Shown: piece by piece, positions 1-6,465 of the stretch
How the letters are laid out: each line of letters begins with the position of its first letter
How positions within the stretch are numbered: the first letter of the stretch is position 1
From: Savagea sp.
GTDB taxonomy: Bacteria; Bacillota; Bacilli; Bacillales_A; Planococcaceae
NCBI GenBank assembly: GCA_030152265.1
Contig: JASLHQ010000159.1
Location: 1-19,451 of the forward strand
Direction of reading: 5' to 3'
Length of the DNA stretch: 19,451 bases
Notes under the pieces: model-generated
The model's input: the letters and a program-made list of their open reading frames with translations, nothing else
Database searches by the model: none
Told to the model about the DNA's origin: nothing
Position numbers and translations under genes: made by a program

Positions 1-467
1 AATTCATTCGCGTCAGCTCGATTAATATTAATTTTTTGTTCTTTTTCTTCTGAAGAGCTTTTTGTCGTTTCCATAGCGATTTCAAATTCAACTTCCCCTT
101 CATACGGGACATAAATGCTCATCTCATCTTCCAATCGCTCGGCTAAGTTTAACAAACGATCATCCGCTTCTTCTAAAAATCCACCCGACCGCTGAATCGC
201 ATCGTAAAGACGCGCTCCTTCCTCTAATTCATACAGCCCAGGACGTGCGACCGCTCCTTTTATTTCAACGACAATATCCGCTTTCTCATCAAAAGTGTCT
301 TCTTCCACTTCTTCAACCGAAAAGTCTTCGGTCGGCTCATCTCGCATCGCAACCGGTGGTGAAGCATCTGCCATGATAAAACGTCTGCCAATTAAAATGA
401 TCACGACAACAACTGCTAATACATAAGGAAGAAAGTGACGCCATTCATCTCGAATGTTCGATAACAT
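1..467 (-). CDS. comEA: ComEA, competence DNA-binding protein (partial, C-terminus cut off)
   Basis: ComEA is a membrane-anchored receptor that binds double-stranded DNA outside the cell during natural transformation and passes it to the ComEC channel. The frame starts at an ATG (467-465) preceded by AGGTG and runs off the left edge after 155 residues; B. subtilis ComEA has about 205. Visible in order: a short N-terminal cytoplasmic piece; one hydrophobic segment at about residues 13-29 (PYVLAVVVVIILIG); an acidic linker rich in Glu and Asp (about 40-60); an SLBB-type domain at about 62-112 with the typical VEIKGAVARPGLYEL and AIQRSGGF; a charged linker; and INRADANE at the cut, the usual opening of the helix-hairpin-helix DNA-binding domain, which is itself missing. 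In B. subtilis a divergent comER separates yqeM from comEA; none is present here. Confidence 0.9.
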   Translation of the reverse strand, partial: MLSNIRDEWRHFLPYVLAVVVVIILIGRRFIMADASPPVAMRDEPTEDFSVEEVEEDTFDEKADIVVEIKGAVARPGLYELEEGARLYDAIQRSGGFLEEADDRLLNLAERLEDEMSIYVPYEGEVEFEIAMETTKSSSEEKEQKININRADANE

Positions 468-505
468 TTCGTCACCTACTTTCGAATCTGTACGGAGTCA
501 CTTTT

Positions 506-543
506 ACTATAACGAAAAAAGAAATGACATGTGCTTTTTCGTT
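506..543 (-). other. AT-rich inverted repeat and possible -10 element before comEA
   Basis: The 111-base gap between yqeM and comEA is very AT-rich. AACGAAAAA (543-535) and its complement (519-511) can form a 9-bp stem with a 15-base loop. It is nearly all A/T apart from one CG step and is not followed by a U-run, so it is a poor terminator. A possible -10 (TATAGT, 511-506) overlaps the 3' arm and lies about 40 bases before the comEA ATG, but no good -35 lies 16-18 bases upstream. A weak -35 would fit activator-dependent competence transcription, but I see no clean ComK box (AAAA-N5-TTTT pair). Confidence 0.3.
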
Positions 544-578
544 CATTTTTTATTTTTACATGAATAAATGAAAAGATT

Positions 579-1310
579 TTACTTTTTCACTTGGAAAAAA
601 ATACGTTCACTCTCTTCATCAGGAGGTGTCAACGACCAATCCGCTGTGATCATTTCAATCGTAAATCCGACACTTTGTAGTGCGTGCGCATAATGCTCAT
701 ACGGATACGTTTGTTGACGGTGCGTTTCATCAAAACGACGATACAACCCTTCTTCTTGCTCTACGAAAAAAGCGAGGTGAGAAATAATCGCATTCGGCTC
801 CTCATCCTCTTCTGTCTCCCAAATGTAAGCAATCTTACCGTCGTCATAGGTGAACGGACTTTCCTCATATAAAATCGCCATTTTCTCTAAGCTGTGGATG
901 TCAAAAATGAAGATTCCACCTTCTTTTAAATGCGCGTATACTCGTTCAAATGTCTCGACAACTTCTTCCCAAGTCGTTAAATAGTTGAGCGCATCAATCG
1001 CACAGACGATGAGATTATACGTCTTTTCTAATTGAAAGTTTTGCATCGCACCGACTTCATAATGGGCTTGAGCGCCTTCTTTATTTCTCGCAATCTCAAT
1101 CATCTGTTCGGATAAATCGATTCCTGTCACATGTGCGCCTTGCGCTGCTAACATTTCGGTCAATGTCCCCGTTCCGCAACCGAGGTCTAAAATATGTAAA
1201 GAAGCGAGCGAAGTTTGGCTCGCTCGCTCGATCATTTTAACATATTCATCGTACGGAATCGTGACCATCAATTGATCATAGATGGCTGCAAATTCTGTAT
1301 ACGAACTCAT
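579..1310 (-). CDS. yqeM: YqeM, SAM-dependent class I methyltransferase of unknown substrate
   Basis: This 243-aa protein is close in length to B. subtilis YqeM (about 247). It has a Rossmann-type methyltransferase core: motif I LDLGCGTGTL at residues 41-50, the acidic motif II region GIDLSEQMIEIA at about 63-74, and VCAIDALNYL at about 102-111, the usual motif IV position. The C-terminal part holds the aromatic-rich segment common in this family. The substrate is not established as far as I know. The ATG overlaps the rsfS stop in an ATGA junction, so translation is probably coupled. It is the last gene of the operon that starts at yqeG, and its link with rsfS is conserved across Bacillales, which hints at a translation-related role (inference). 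Confidence 0.9.
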   Translation of the reverse strand: MSSYTEFAAIYDQLMVTIPYDEYVKMIERASQTSLASLHILDLGCGTGTLTEMLAAQGAHVTGIDLSEQMIEIARNKEGAQAHYEVGAMQNFQLEKTYNLIVCAIDALNYLTTWEEVVETFERVYAHLKEGGIFIFDIHSLEKMAILYEESPFTYDDGKIAYIWETEEDEEPNAIISHLAFFVEQEEGLYRRFDETHRQQTYPYEHYAHALQSVGFTIEMITADWSLTPPDEESERIFFQVKK

Positions 1311-1648
1311 TGACTCATCTCAACTTCCATTAAAGGAGCATCACGCCACAATTTTTCTAAATTGTAATGCGCACGCTCATCACGGTGGAAGACGTGAACG
1401 ACAATATCTCCTAAATCAATTAAAACCCAACGACCACCGTCTAAACCTTCAAGACGTTTCGCATGGTGACCTAATTTAGATGCTGCATCGCTCACTTCAC
1501 GTGCGATTGCTTGAACTTGACGCTCTGAATTCGCATGCGTAATGATGAACTGATCGGCGAGTGGAGAAATGCCTTCCATATTCAAGACGACAATATCTTC
1601 TCCTCGTTTATCATCGATCGCTTCGTACACTGTTTGTAATAATGTCAA
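1307..1648 (-). CDS. rsfS: Ribosomal silencing factor RsfS (YqeL)
   Basis: RsfS binds ribosomal protein uL14 on the large subunit and blocks joining with the 30S subunit, lowering translation in poor conditions. The 113-aa product has the full family signature: DDKRGEDIVVLNMEGISPLADQFIITH in the first third, then RQVQAIAREV, then GGRWVLIDLGDIVVHVFH and the closing YNLEKLWRDAP. An in-frame TGA just upstream means the first possible start is TTG at 1648, preceded by GGAAGTGA at a usable distance. The gene follows yqeK by 6 bases and overlaps yqeM by 4. The C-terminal tail after DAPL is a few residues longer than in B. subtilis. Confidence 0.95.
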   Translation of the reverse strand: MTLLQTVYEAIDDKRGEDIVVLNMEGISPLADQFIITHANSERQVQAIAREVSDAASKLGHHAKRLEGLDGGRWVLIDLGDIVVHVFHRDERAHYNLEKLWRDAPLMEVEMSQ

Positions 1649-1654
1649 AACTGG

Positions 1655-2224
1655 TCACTTCCCTTTCCTTAACATATGTTCATTGTAACATTCAAATGAA
1701 TCTGGATAAATGGCTACACTTTTTGAAGCTAAAAATTGAATGGAATGGCGAATCGCAATCGCCATCGCATCTTCTAACACTTCATCGAATGCGACTTGAC
1801 GCAACTGTTCCACCGTTGGGAAATTGCGCCCTTCTTCAACGAGGTCCGCTAAATAAATGACCATTTCTAAACTCGTCATTTGAGCGCGCCCCGTCGTATG
1901 ATAGCGAATGGCATCTAATATGCATTCTTCTTCAATATTAAATTCGTCTTTCGCAATCATCGCGCCAACTTTCGCATGCCATAGTTCATGATGAAAATTT
2001 AATACTTCTAAATCACGGCCTGATTGCTCGATCGCTTGACGCAATTCTTCTTTCGGCATATTTTTAGCGACATCATGGAGCAGGGCAGCTTGTTTCGCTC
2101 GCTCTACCGATATCCCATGACGTTCCGCTAATTTCTCAGCCATGTCGACAACACGCAATACGTGGGCATAACGTTTTTCATCGAGGTATGTCGCAACTTT
2201 CTTCTGCATCGCCTCAAACGTCAT
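1655..2224 (-). CDS. yqeK: YqeK, HD-domain hydrolase (Ap4A hydrolase family)
   Basis: This 189-aa HD-superfamily metal-dependent phosphohydrolase belongs to the YqeK family, members of which split diadenosine tetraphosphate symmetrically to ADP. Visible metal-ligand motifs are H21 (YAHVLRV), H50-D51 (LLHDVAK), the His in ELWHAKVGA (about 79), the His in RYHTTGR (about 105), and the Asp in YLADLVEEGR (about 127). The start chosen is ATG at 2224, with AGGAGG six bases upstream and the family N-terminus; the open frame continues upstream inside nadD without a better site. It overlaps the 3' end of nadD by 11 bases. The pairing of nadD with yqeK is conserved, linking NAD synthesis with removal of a dinucleotide (inference). 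The final Asp motif reads VEEGR where B. subtilis has IEPNR. Confidence 0.92.
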   Translation of the reverse strand: MTFEAMQKKVATYLDEKRYAHVLRVVDMAEKLAERHGISVERAKQAALLHDVAKNMPKEELRQAIEQSGRDLEVLNFHHELWHAKVGAMIAKDEFNIEEECILDAIRYHTTGRAQMTSLEMVIYLADLVEEGRNFPTVEQLRQVAFDEVLEDAMAIAIRHSIQFLASKSVAIYPDSFECYNEHMLRKGK

Positions 2225-2792
2225 ATAACCCCTCCTCACGAATAATTTGTTCAATGGCGAGTGGAACTAAATGAGAAATTGATTCTCCACGCGCTACTTT
2301 TTCACGAATCATCGTAGAAGAAATATCCATCGGTTCCATTTCCACAATCTCGACTGGATATTTCGACAACCCTTTCGTTCCTGGACGCATGACACCGACA
2401 AATGTAACAAGCTCACTGAGCGCATCGATTTCATGCCATGTTTCTAACGTGTCGATCATATCCCCACCGATGATGAAATAAAAGTGAGTGAAATGTTCGC
2501 TCTCCGATAAGTCTTTCATCGTGTCGTATGTGTATGATAAACCGCCTTTTCGTATTTCATAGTTGAAAGGGAAAAAGCGCTCATACGGCCAACAAATGAG
2601 TTCTACCATGCGCAAACGCATATCTGCACTGACATCGTCTCGCACATGTTTATGTGGTGCGATCGCATTCGGCATAAAACGCACTTCGTCTAATTTTAAA
2701 GCTTCCATCACCGTTTGAGCCATTTTAATATGTCCATTATGCGGTGGATTAAATGTTCCACCTAAAATTCCTACTTTTTTTATTCTTCGCAT
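2214..2792 (-). CDS. nadD: Nicotinate-nucleotide adenylyltransferase NadD
   Basis: NadD joins ATP and nicotinate mononucleotide to give deamido-NAD, the shared step of de novo and salvage NAD synthesis in the cytoplasm. The 192-aa protein has the nucleotidyltransferase signature GGTFNPPHNGH at residues 11-21, GGDMIDTLETWHE in the middle, and the ISSTMIR motif at about 155-161 that closes on the ATP phosphates. Length and motifs are normal. The start is ATG at 2792 with AAGGAG five bases before it; this site overlaps the stop codon of the upstream yqeI gene, so the two are likely coupled. The 3' end contains the yqeK start. Confidence 0.97.
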   Translation of the reverse strand: MRRIKKVGILGGTFNPPHNGHIKMAQTVMEALKLDEVRFMPNAIAPHKHVRDDVSADMRLRMVELICWPYERFFPFNYEIRKGGLSYTYDTMKDLSESEHFTHFYFIIGGDMIDTLETWHEIDALSELVTFVGVMRPGTKGLSKYPVEIVEMEPMDISSTMIREKVARGESISHLVPLAIEQIIREEGLYDV

Positions 2793-2801
2793 AATAACTC
2801 C

Positions 2802-3089
2802 TTATGGCAATTTAATCGTTTTATTCTCTTCTGATTCTTTATATAAAACAAAAATATTACCGATTTGTTGAGCGACTTCGATACCCGCTTCTTCAAATTT
2901 TGCTTGAATATCTTCTTTCGGTTCTTCACAATTTTGAAGCATTGATACTTTGATCAATTCGCGTACTTCGAGTGCCGCTTCTATTTCAATAATCATTTGC
3001 TCCGTTAACCCACTTTTTCCGATTTGGAAGATTGGGTTCAAATGATGTGCTTTACTGCGTAAAAATCTTTTCTGTTTTCCTGTTAGCAT
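2802..3089 (-). CDS. yqeI: YqeI, YhbY-type CRM-domain RNA-binding protein
   Basis: This 95-aa protein is a single CRM (YhbY) domain, which binds RNA and is associated with pre-50S ribosomal particles. The GxxG loop is visible in FQIGKSGLTEQM (about residues 21-32), after the basic start LTGKQKRFLRSKAHH. The C-terminal part ends with IGNIFVLYKES, the usual last strand of the fold. The start is ATG at 3089: it lies inside the end of aroE (7-base overlap), the AGGAGG site sits in the last aroE codons, and it restores the family N-terminus. Extending the frame upstream would add unrelated residues. Placement between aroE and nadD and downstream of the ribosome GTPase yqeH is the standard Bacillales arrangement. 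Confidence 0.94.
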   Translation of the reverse strand: MLTGKQKRFLRSKAHHLNPIFQIGKSGLTEQMIIEIEAALEVRELIKVSMLQNCEEPKEDIQAKFEEAGIEVAQQIGNIFVLYKESEENKTIKLP

Positions 3090-3913
3090 GAGTTGCCTCC
3101 TAGTTGTTGACGAATACGTGCAGTCATTTGCTCCGTATCCGGTTGAATATCGAGCCAATGCTGAAATGCAATTGCTCCTTGATGAACGAACATACCGATG
3201 CCGTTCATCGTTTTGCCACCCAATGCTTCAGCTTGCTTCATTAGCTCTGTTTGTAAAGGGTTGTAAATAATATCTGCCACAATTGTACCACGTTTTAATC
3301 GTGAAACGTCAAGTGGACTTCCTTCTTGACTATGCACCATTCCGACAGATGTCGTTTGAACGATAATGTCGAATTGTGCGAGTTGTTGTTCTGCTTCTTT
3401 AAGTGTCATCGCCGCTACTTTCAACTGTTTGCTTAGCTGTTCAGCTGTTTCATACGTACGATTCGCAATCGTCATATTGCGGAATCCGTCTTGATGAAGG
3501 GCGTAACTAATTCCTTTCGCCGCTCCCCCAGCACCTACGATTAAAATCGTTGCATCTGTTGATACTTCCGGAAACGTCTCTCGTAACGAAGCGACAAATC
3601 CGACCCCATCTGTATTGTATCCGTGAAGTCGTCCTTCTTTTACGACGACGGTATTTACCGCTTGCATCGCTTCAGCGAGCGGGTCGATCTCATCCAAATA
3701 TGGAATGATCGCTTCTTTATGTGGAACGGTCACATTCCACCCCGAGCAACCTAATGTTTTCAAGCTACGAACCGCTTCTTCAATAGTCCCTCTTGGAACG
3801 TGAATCGGAATGTACGAAGCGTCCACTTCATTTTGTTGAAGCCACGCTTCGTGCATCGTCGGTGACATCGATTGTGCAATCGGATCCCCGATGACCGCAA
3901 ACCATTTCTTCAT
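3083..3913 (-). CDS. aroE: Shikimate dehydrogenase (NADP+) AroE
   Basis: AroE reduces 3-dehydroshikimate to shikimate with NADPH, the fourth step of the pathway to chorismate and aromatic amino acids. The 276-aa product shows the substrate-binding serines at S15 and S17 (QSMSP), catalytic K66 in NVTVPHKEA, partner D102 in NTDGVGF, and the glycine-rich NADP loop GAGGAAKG at about residue 130. The C-terminal NGIGMFVHQGAIAFQHW is typical. The start is ATG at 3913, preceded by a purine-rich GGGGGAAGG; the open frame extends about 100 bases further but overlaps yqeH and lacks family similarity. It sits between yqeH and yqeI, as in B. subtilis, where this gene is also called aroD. Confidence 0.97.
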   Translation of the reverse strand: MKKWFAVIGDPIAQSMSPTMHEAWLQQNEVDASYIPIHVPRGTIEEAVRSLKTLGCSGWNVTVPHKEAIIPYLDEIDPLAEAMQAVNTVVVKEGRLHGYNTDGVGFVASLRETFPEVSTDATILIVGAGGAAKGISYALHQDGFRNMTIANRTYETAEQLSKQLKVAAMTLKEAEQQLAQFDIIVQTTSVGMVHSQEGSPLDVSRLKRGTIVADIIYNPLQTELMKQAEALGGKTMNGIGMFVHQGAIAFQHWLDIQPDTEQMTARIRQQLGGNSC

Positions 3914-3927
3914 TGTCCTTCCCCCTG

Positions 3928-5025
3928 TTAAATGATTGATGGACGAACGAGTACAGCAATCCCTTTCGGTGCATGCACCGATACGACGACATTCGGTTGC
4001 TGTACTGTAATCCAACCTAAACCTGAAATGACGATATCCGTCGGTTCTTTAATCGAATATTGATATTTCGTAAATGCTGGCATCGCTTCTAACGTTTCAA
4101 CAGAAGGTGGAGCCAACATTTTTCCTTTATGATTGTCATACAGTTCATCTGCATTTTCTAATTTTGTACGGTGAAGTGGGATTTGATTCGACACGTAAAA
4201 TGTAAATGCATTGCGTGACCCTTGCTCAAAATCAAAACGCGCAAAGCCACCGATAAAGATCGTTTGTTGTTCATTTAATTGATACACTTTCGGCTTTAAT
4301 TCTTTTTTCGGAAGCGTTAAGCTCAACTCTTTCGGATTTAAATAGTGAACGATTTGATGATCATTAATTACTCCTGGAGTGTCGATCATATACTGACCGT
4401 CCGCTAACGGAATTTCAACTAAGCCTAATGTCGTACCAGGGAAATGAGAAGTCGTAATTACTTCACCTTCTCCTGTCGCCGTTTCGATAATTTTATTAAT
4501 AAATGTCGACTTTCCAACATTCGTCGTTCCAACAACATAAACGTCTTTCTGTTTGCGATGTTGTTCAATAAGTTCCATCGCTTCTTCCACGCCTTCTCCT
4601 GTATGCGCGGAAATGAGCGCAACATCCACTGGTTTTAAACCGAGACGTCTCGCTTCTGCACGCATCCAATGGATTAAACGATTGCGGTTGACGACTTTCG
4701 GTAACACGTCTACTTTGTTCGCGATGAGCAAAATCGGTTGTTTCCCGACGAAACGATGCAACCCATTAATCCAGCTCCCGTTAAAGTCGAAAATGTCGAC
4801 CATTTTTACGATTAATGCATCTTTTTCACCAATCGAATGTAAAATCTTCAAAAAGTCATCTGCTGTCAATGAAACGGGTGCAATTTCATTGTAGTTGCGT
4901 AAGCGGAAGCAACGTTGACAAATGACTTCTTCTCTTTCGAGCGACGAAGGAGGTGCATATCCTTCTTTTTGCTTATCTTCAGTTTGAATTTCGACTCCAC
5001 AGCCGATACACATTAATTGTTCCAT
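3928..5025 (-). CDS. yqeH: YqeH, circularly permuted ribosome-biogenesis GTPase
   Basis: YqeH is a GTPase needed for 30S subunit assembly (16S rRNA maturation). The 365-aa protein starts with a zinc finger (C6, C9, C36, C39; CIGCG and CQRCF). Its GTPase motifs are in permuted order: G4 NKVD at about 102-105 comes before the P-loop GTTNVGKSTF at about 166-175, followed by the FPGTT switch I and DTPG G3 at about 213. A C-terminal domain (about 220-365) with SGLGWITV is the family's RNA/protein-binding part. The start is ATG at 5025 with AAGG upstream, inside the end of yqeG (13-base overlap). Length matches B. subtilis YqeH (366). Confidence 0.97.
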   Translation of the reverse strand: MEQLMCIGCGVEIQTEDKQKEGYAPPSSLEREEVICQRCFRLRNYNEIAPVSLTADDFLKILHSIGEKDALIVKMVDIFDFNGSWINGLHRFVGKQPILLIANKVDVLPKVVNRNRLIHWMRAEARRLGLKPVDVALISAHTGEGVEEAMELIEQHRKQKDVYVVGTTNVGKSTFINKIIETATGEGEVITTSHFPGTTLGLVEIPLADGQYMIDTPGVINDHQIVHYLNPKELSLTLPKKELKPKVYQLNEQQTIFIGGFARFDFEQGSRNAFTFYVSNQIPLHRTKLENADELYDNHKGKMLAPPSVETLEAMPAFTKYQYSIKEPTDIVISGLGWITVQQPNVVVSVHAPKGIAVLVRPSII

Positions 5026-5543
5026 ACGAGACCTTCTTTCACTTGCAATCCTTGACGGACTAATTTCTTCATAATTTTGCTTTCTACGAACCGATTAAAT
5101 TTTGTCGCTTTCGCATCAGAAGTGACAATCGGTAAGACGAGAATCGACTGTAATCGCGCACGATTCGCACCTAAAATATCGGTCATTAGCTGATCACCGA
5201 CGCAAACGATTTCTGAATCTTTCACTTGAAGCATTTGACGTGCTTTTTTATAAGCACCTTGCAACGGCTTATTTGCGCGCGCAATGTAGCGTACTCCGAG
5301 AGGCTCAGCAAAAATATTCACTCGTTCCTCATTGTTATTACTCATTAAAATGACTTGAATGCCTGCGCTCTCGATCGAGCGAATCCATGCAATTACTTCA
5401 TCGGTCGCATGGGCGCGGTCCCATTCAATTAACGTATTATCTAAGTCTGTAATGACCGCTCGAATGCCACGCTCATGTAAACGTTCTGGTGTAATGTCAC
5501 GAAATGATTTCGTGTAAGCGGTCGGGGTAAAACGTCGAAGCAA
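5013..5543 (-). CDS. yqeG: YqeG, HAD-superfamily (IIIA) phosphatase
   Basis: This 176-aa protein is a HAD phosphatase without a large cap domain. Catalytic Asp pair D33/D35 lies in ITDLDNTLIEWD, the motif II Ser in LMSNNN (S69), the motif III Lys at K92 (ANKPL), and the motif IV acids in VGDQLMTDILG (D117, D122). The family resembles phosphatidylglycerophosphate phosphatases of the Gep4 type, but its substrate here is not shown by sequence. The start is TTG at 5543 with GAGGG six bases upstream, giving the usual N-terminus MLRRFTPTAYTKS. It is the first gene of the yqeG-yqeM operon and overlaps yqeH. A terminator-like hairpin ends only about 20 bases before its start codon. Confidence 0.93.
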   Translation of the reverse strand: MLRRFTPTAYTKSFRDITPERLHERGIRAVITDLDNTLIEWDRAHATDEVIAWIRSIESAGIQVILMSNNNEERVNIFAEPLGVRYIARANKPLQGAYKKARQMLQVKDSEIVCVGDQLMTDILGANRARLQSILVLPIVTSDAKATKFNRFVESKIMKKLVRQGLQVKEGLVWNN

Positions 5544-5563
5544 TACAATCCCTCTCTTTCAAC

Positions 5564-5624
5564 AAAAAGAAAAGGGAGTTTCCTACTTGATGAGGAAGAC
5601 CCTCTTTGTTGGAAACACCCTCTT
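5564..5624 (-). terminator. Rho-independent terminator between the mtnN unit and yqeG
   Basis: On the minus strand, AAGAGGGTGTTTCC (5624-5611) pairs with GGAAACTCCCTTTT (5583-5570), 12 of 14 positions, with one T-T mismatch and one G-T wobble. The distal part can fold a smaller GAGG/CCTC hairpin. The T-rich tail TTTTCTTTTTG (5573-5563) follows directly. It lies just after the small ORF and about 20 bases before the yqeG start, so it either ends the greA-mtnN transcript or lets part of it pass into yqeG. Confidence 0.75.
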
Positions 5625-5629
5625 CAAAA

Positions 5630-5710
5630 TTAATTTTCACGTACTTCAAATGCAATAACTGCTGTTAATAAAGTTGATAGTAAAAAGACACCTAACATTA
5701 ATCCAAACAT
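5630..5710 (-). CDS. Small hydrophobic peptide, 26 aa, unannotated membrane microprotein
   Basis: This 26-codon ORF begins with ATG at 5710 and ends with TAA at 5630. It has an excellent ribosome binding site (GGGAGGTC, seven bases before the ATG), the strongest sign that it is translated. The peptide starts MFGLMLGVFLLST, continues hydrophobic to about residue 21, and ends in the charged tail FEVREN. This predicts one transmembrane helix with no cleavable signal and a short charged C-terminus. It sits between mtnN and a terminator, so it is the last gene of the greA-yrrS-mtnN unit or has its own transcript. I do not recognise the family. It is not Sda, the small protein encoded upstream of yqeG in B. 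subtilis, which is soluble and longer. The function is unknown. Confidence 0.65.
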   Translation of the reverse strand: MFGLMLGVFLLSTLLTAVIAFEVREN

Positions 5711-5745
5711 GATGATGACCTCCCTGTCTTCCAATACGTAATCTT

Positions 5746-5754
5746 ATTTTACCA
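5746..5754 (-). promoter_or_regulatory. Possible extended -10 promoter for the 26-aa peptide gene
   Basis: TGGTAAAAT (5754-5746) fits the extended -10 form TG-n-TATAAT with one mismatch. It lies just after the mtnN stop and would start RNA about 29 bases before the peptide ATG. The -35 region over the end of mtnN is poor (about 3 of 6 matches), so this is a weak call. Confidence 0.35.
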
Positions 5755-5759
5755 TGAAA

Positions 5760-6455
5760 TTAATTTAATTTCGACAAAACACGTAAAACGATTTCCGTTG
5801 AATGTTTTGCAGCGACTGGTAAAAATTCATCGAAGCTAATATTCGATTCTACTCCTGCAATGTCAGATAATGCACGGATGACGACGAATGGTGTTCCAAA
5901 CTGATAGCAAATTTGTGCAACCGCTGCCGCTTCCATCTCTGCTGCGATCATTTTTGGGAAACGAGCACGTGTTTTTTCGACGAGTGCTGGATCTGCCATA
6001 AATGTATCCGCTGAAGCGATTAAGCCAATTGCTGACGGATGCTCCCCAATCTCCGCTATCGCTTCTTGCGCTACTTCCATTAAGCGAGCATCTGATTTAA
6101 ATGTTTCTGGCATTTGTGGAATTTGACCGTAAACGTATCCGAACACTGTTGCGTCCGCATCGTGATGCGTTACTTCGTCCGAAATAACGACTGTTCCGAC
6201 TGTAAGTCCTTCTCCAAATCCACCTGCTGAACCTGTGTTAATGACGACATCTGGTGCATACGTATTTAACAACAACGTCGTCGCTAATGCCGCATTCACT
6301 TTTCCGATGCCACTTTTGACGAGGACAACTTCCATGCCTTCTAACGTTCCTTCGATCATTTCGCAATTTGCAATCGTTTGAACTTTCGGATTTTCAATTT
6401 GTGCGCGAAGAAGTTGTACTTCCTCTTCCATCGCACCAATAATACCTACTTTCAT
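5760..6455 (-). CDS. mtnN: 5'-methylthioadenosine/S-adenosylhomocysteine nucleosidase MtnN
   Basis: MtnN splits adenine from methylthioadenosine, S-adenosylhomocysteine and 5'-deoxyadenosine, clearing inhibitors left by SAM-using reactions and feeding methionine and sulfur salvage. The 231-aa protein has the catalytic acid E12 (GAMEEEV), the INTGSAGGF loop at about 75-83, E175 in AAEMEAAAVAQ, and D198 in ALSDIAG. The start is ATG at 6455 with AGGAGG six bases upstream, ten bases after yrrS; the frame is open a little further upstream but that part overlaps yrrS. In B. subtilis mtnN is followed by the mccA-mccB cysteine genes; here a small peptide gene and a terminator follow instead. Confidence 0.97.
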   Translation of the reverse strand: MKVGIIGAMEEEVQLLRAQIENPKVQTIANCEMIEGTLEGMEVVLVKSGIGKVNAALATTLLLNTYAPDVVINTGSAGGFGEGLTVGTVVISDEVTHHDADATVFGYVYGQIPQMPETFKSDARLMEVAQEAIAEIGEHPSAIGLIASADTFMADPALVEKTRARFPKMIAAEMEAAAVAQICYQFGTPFVVIRALSDIAGVESNISFDEFLPVAAKHSTEIVLRVLSKLN

Positions 6456-6465
6456 CGTTCTCCTC

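Noticed and set aside
470..600. ComK box (paired AAAA-N5-TTTT) before comEA
   Set aside because: The region is rich in A and T runs, but none shows the required spacing, so I do not claim one.
684..872. Plus-strand ORF of 62 codons opposite yqeM
   Set aside because: It lies wholly opposite a well-supported gene, has no ribosome binding site and no recognisable family; a shadow of minus-strand codon use.
3090..3158. Upstream extension of YqeI by 23 residues
   Set aside because: It is out-of-frame aroE sequence; the AGGAGG site and family N-terminus point to 3089.
3914..4015. Upstream extension of AroE by 34 residues
   Set aside because: This overlaps the yqeH coding end, is rich in Cys and Arg unlike the family, and a good start with a purine-rich site exists at 3913.
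4553..4894. Plus-strand ORF of 113 codons opposite yqeH
   Set aside because: Antisense to the GTPase core of yqeH; composition (many Ser, Ile, Phe) is that of an antisense shadow, and there is no promoter or ribosome binding site.
5630..5710. The small ORF as Sda, the checkpoint protein encoded before yqeG in B. subtilis
   Set aside because: Sda is about 46-52 aa, soluble and helical-hairpin; this peptide is 26 aa and almost wholly hydrophobic.
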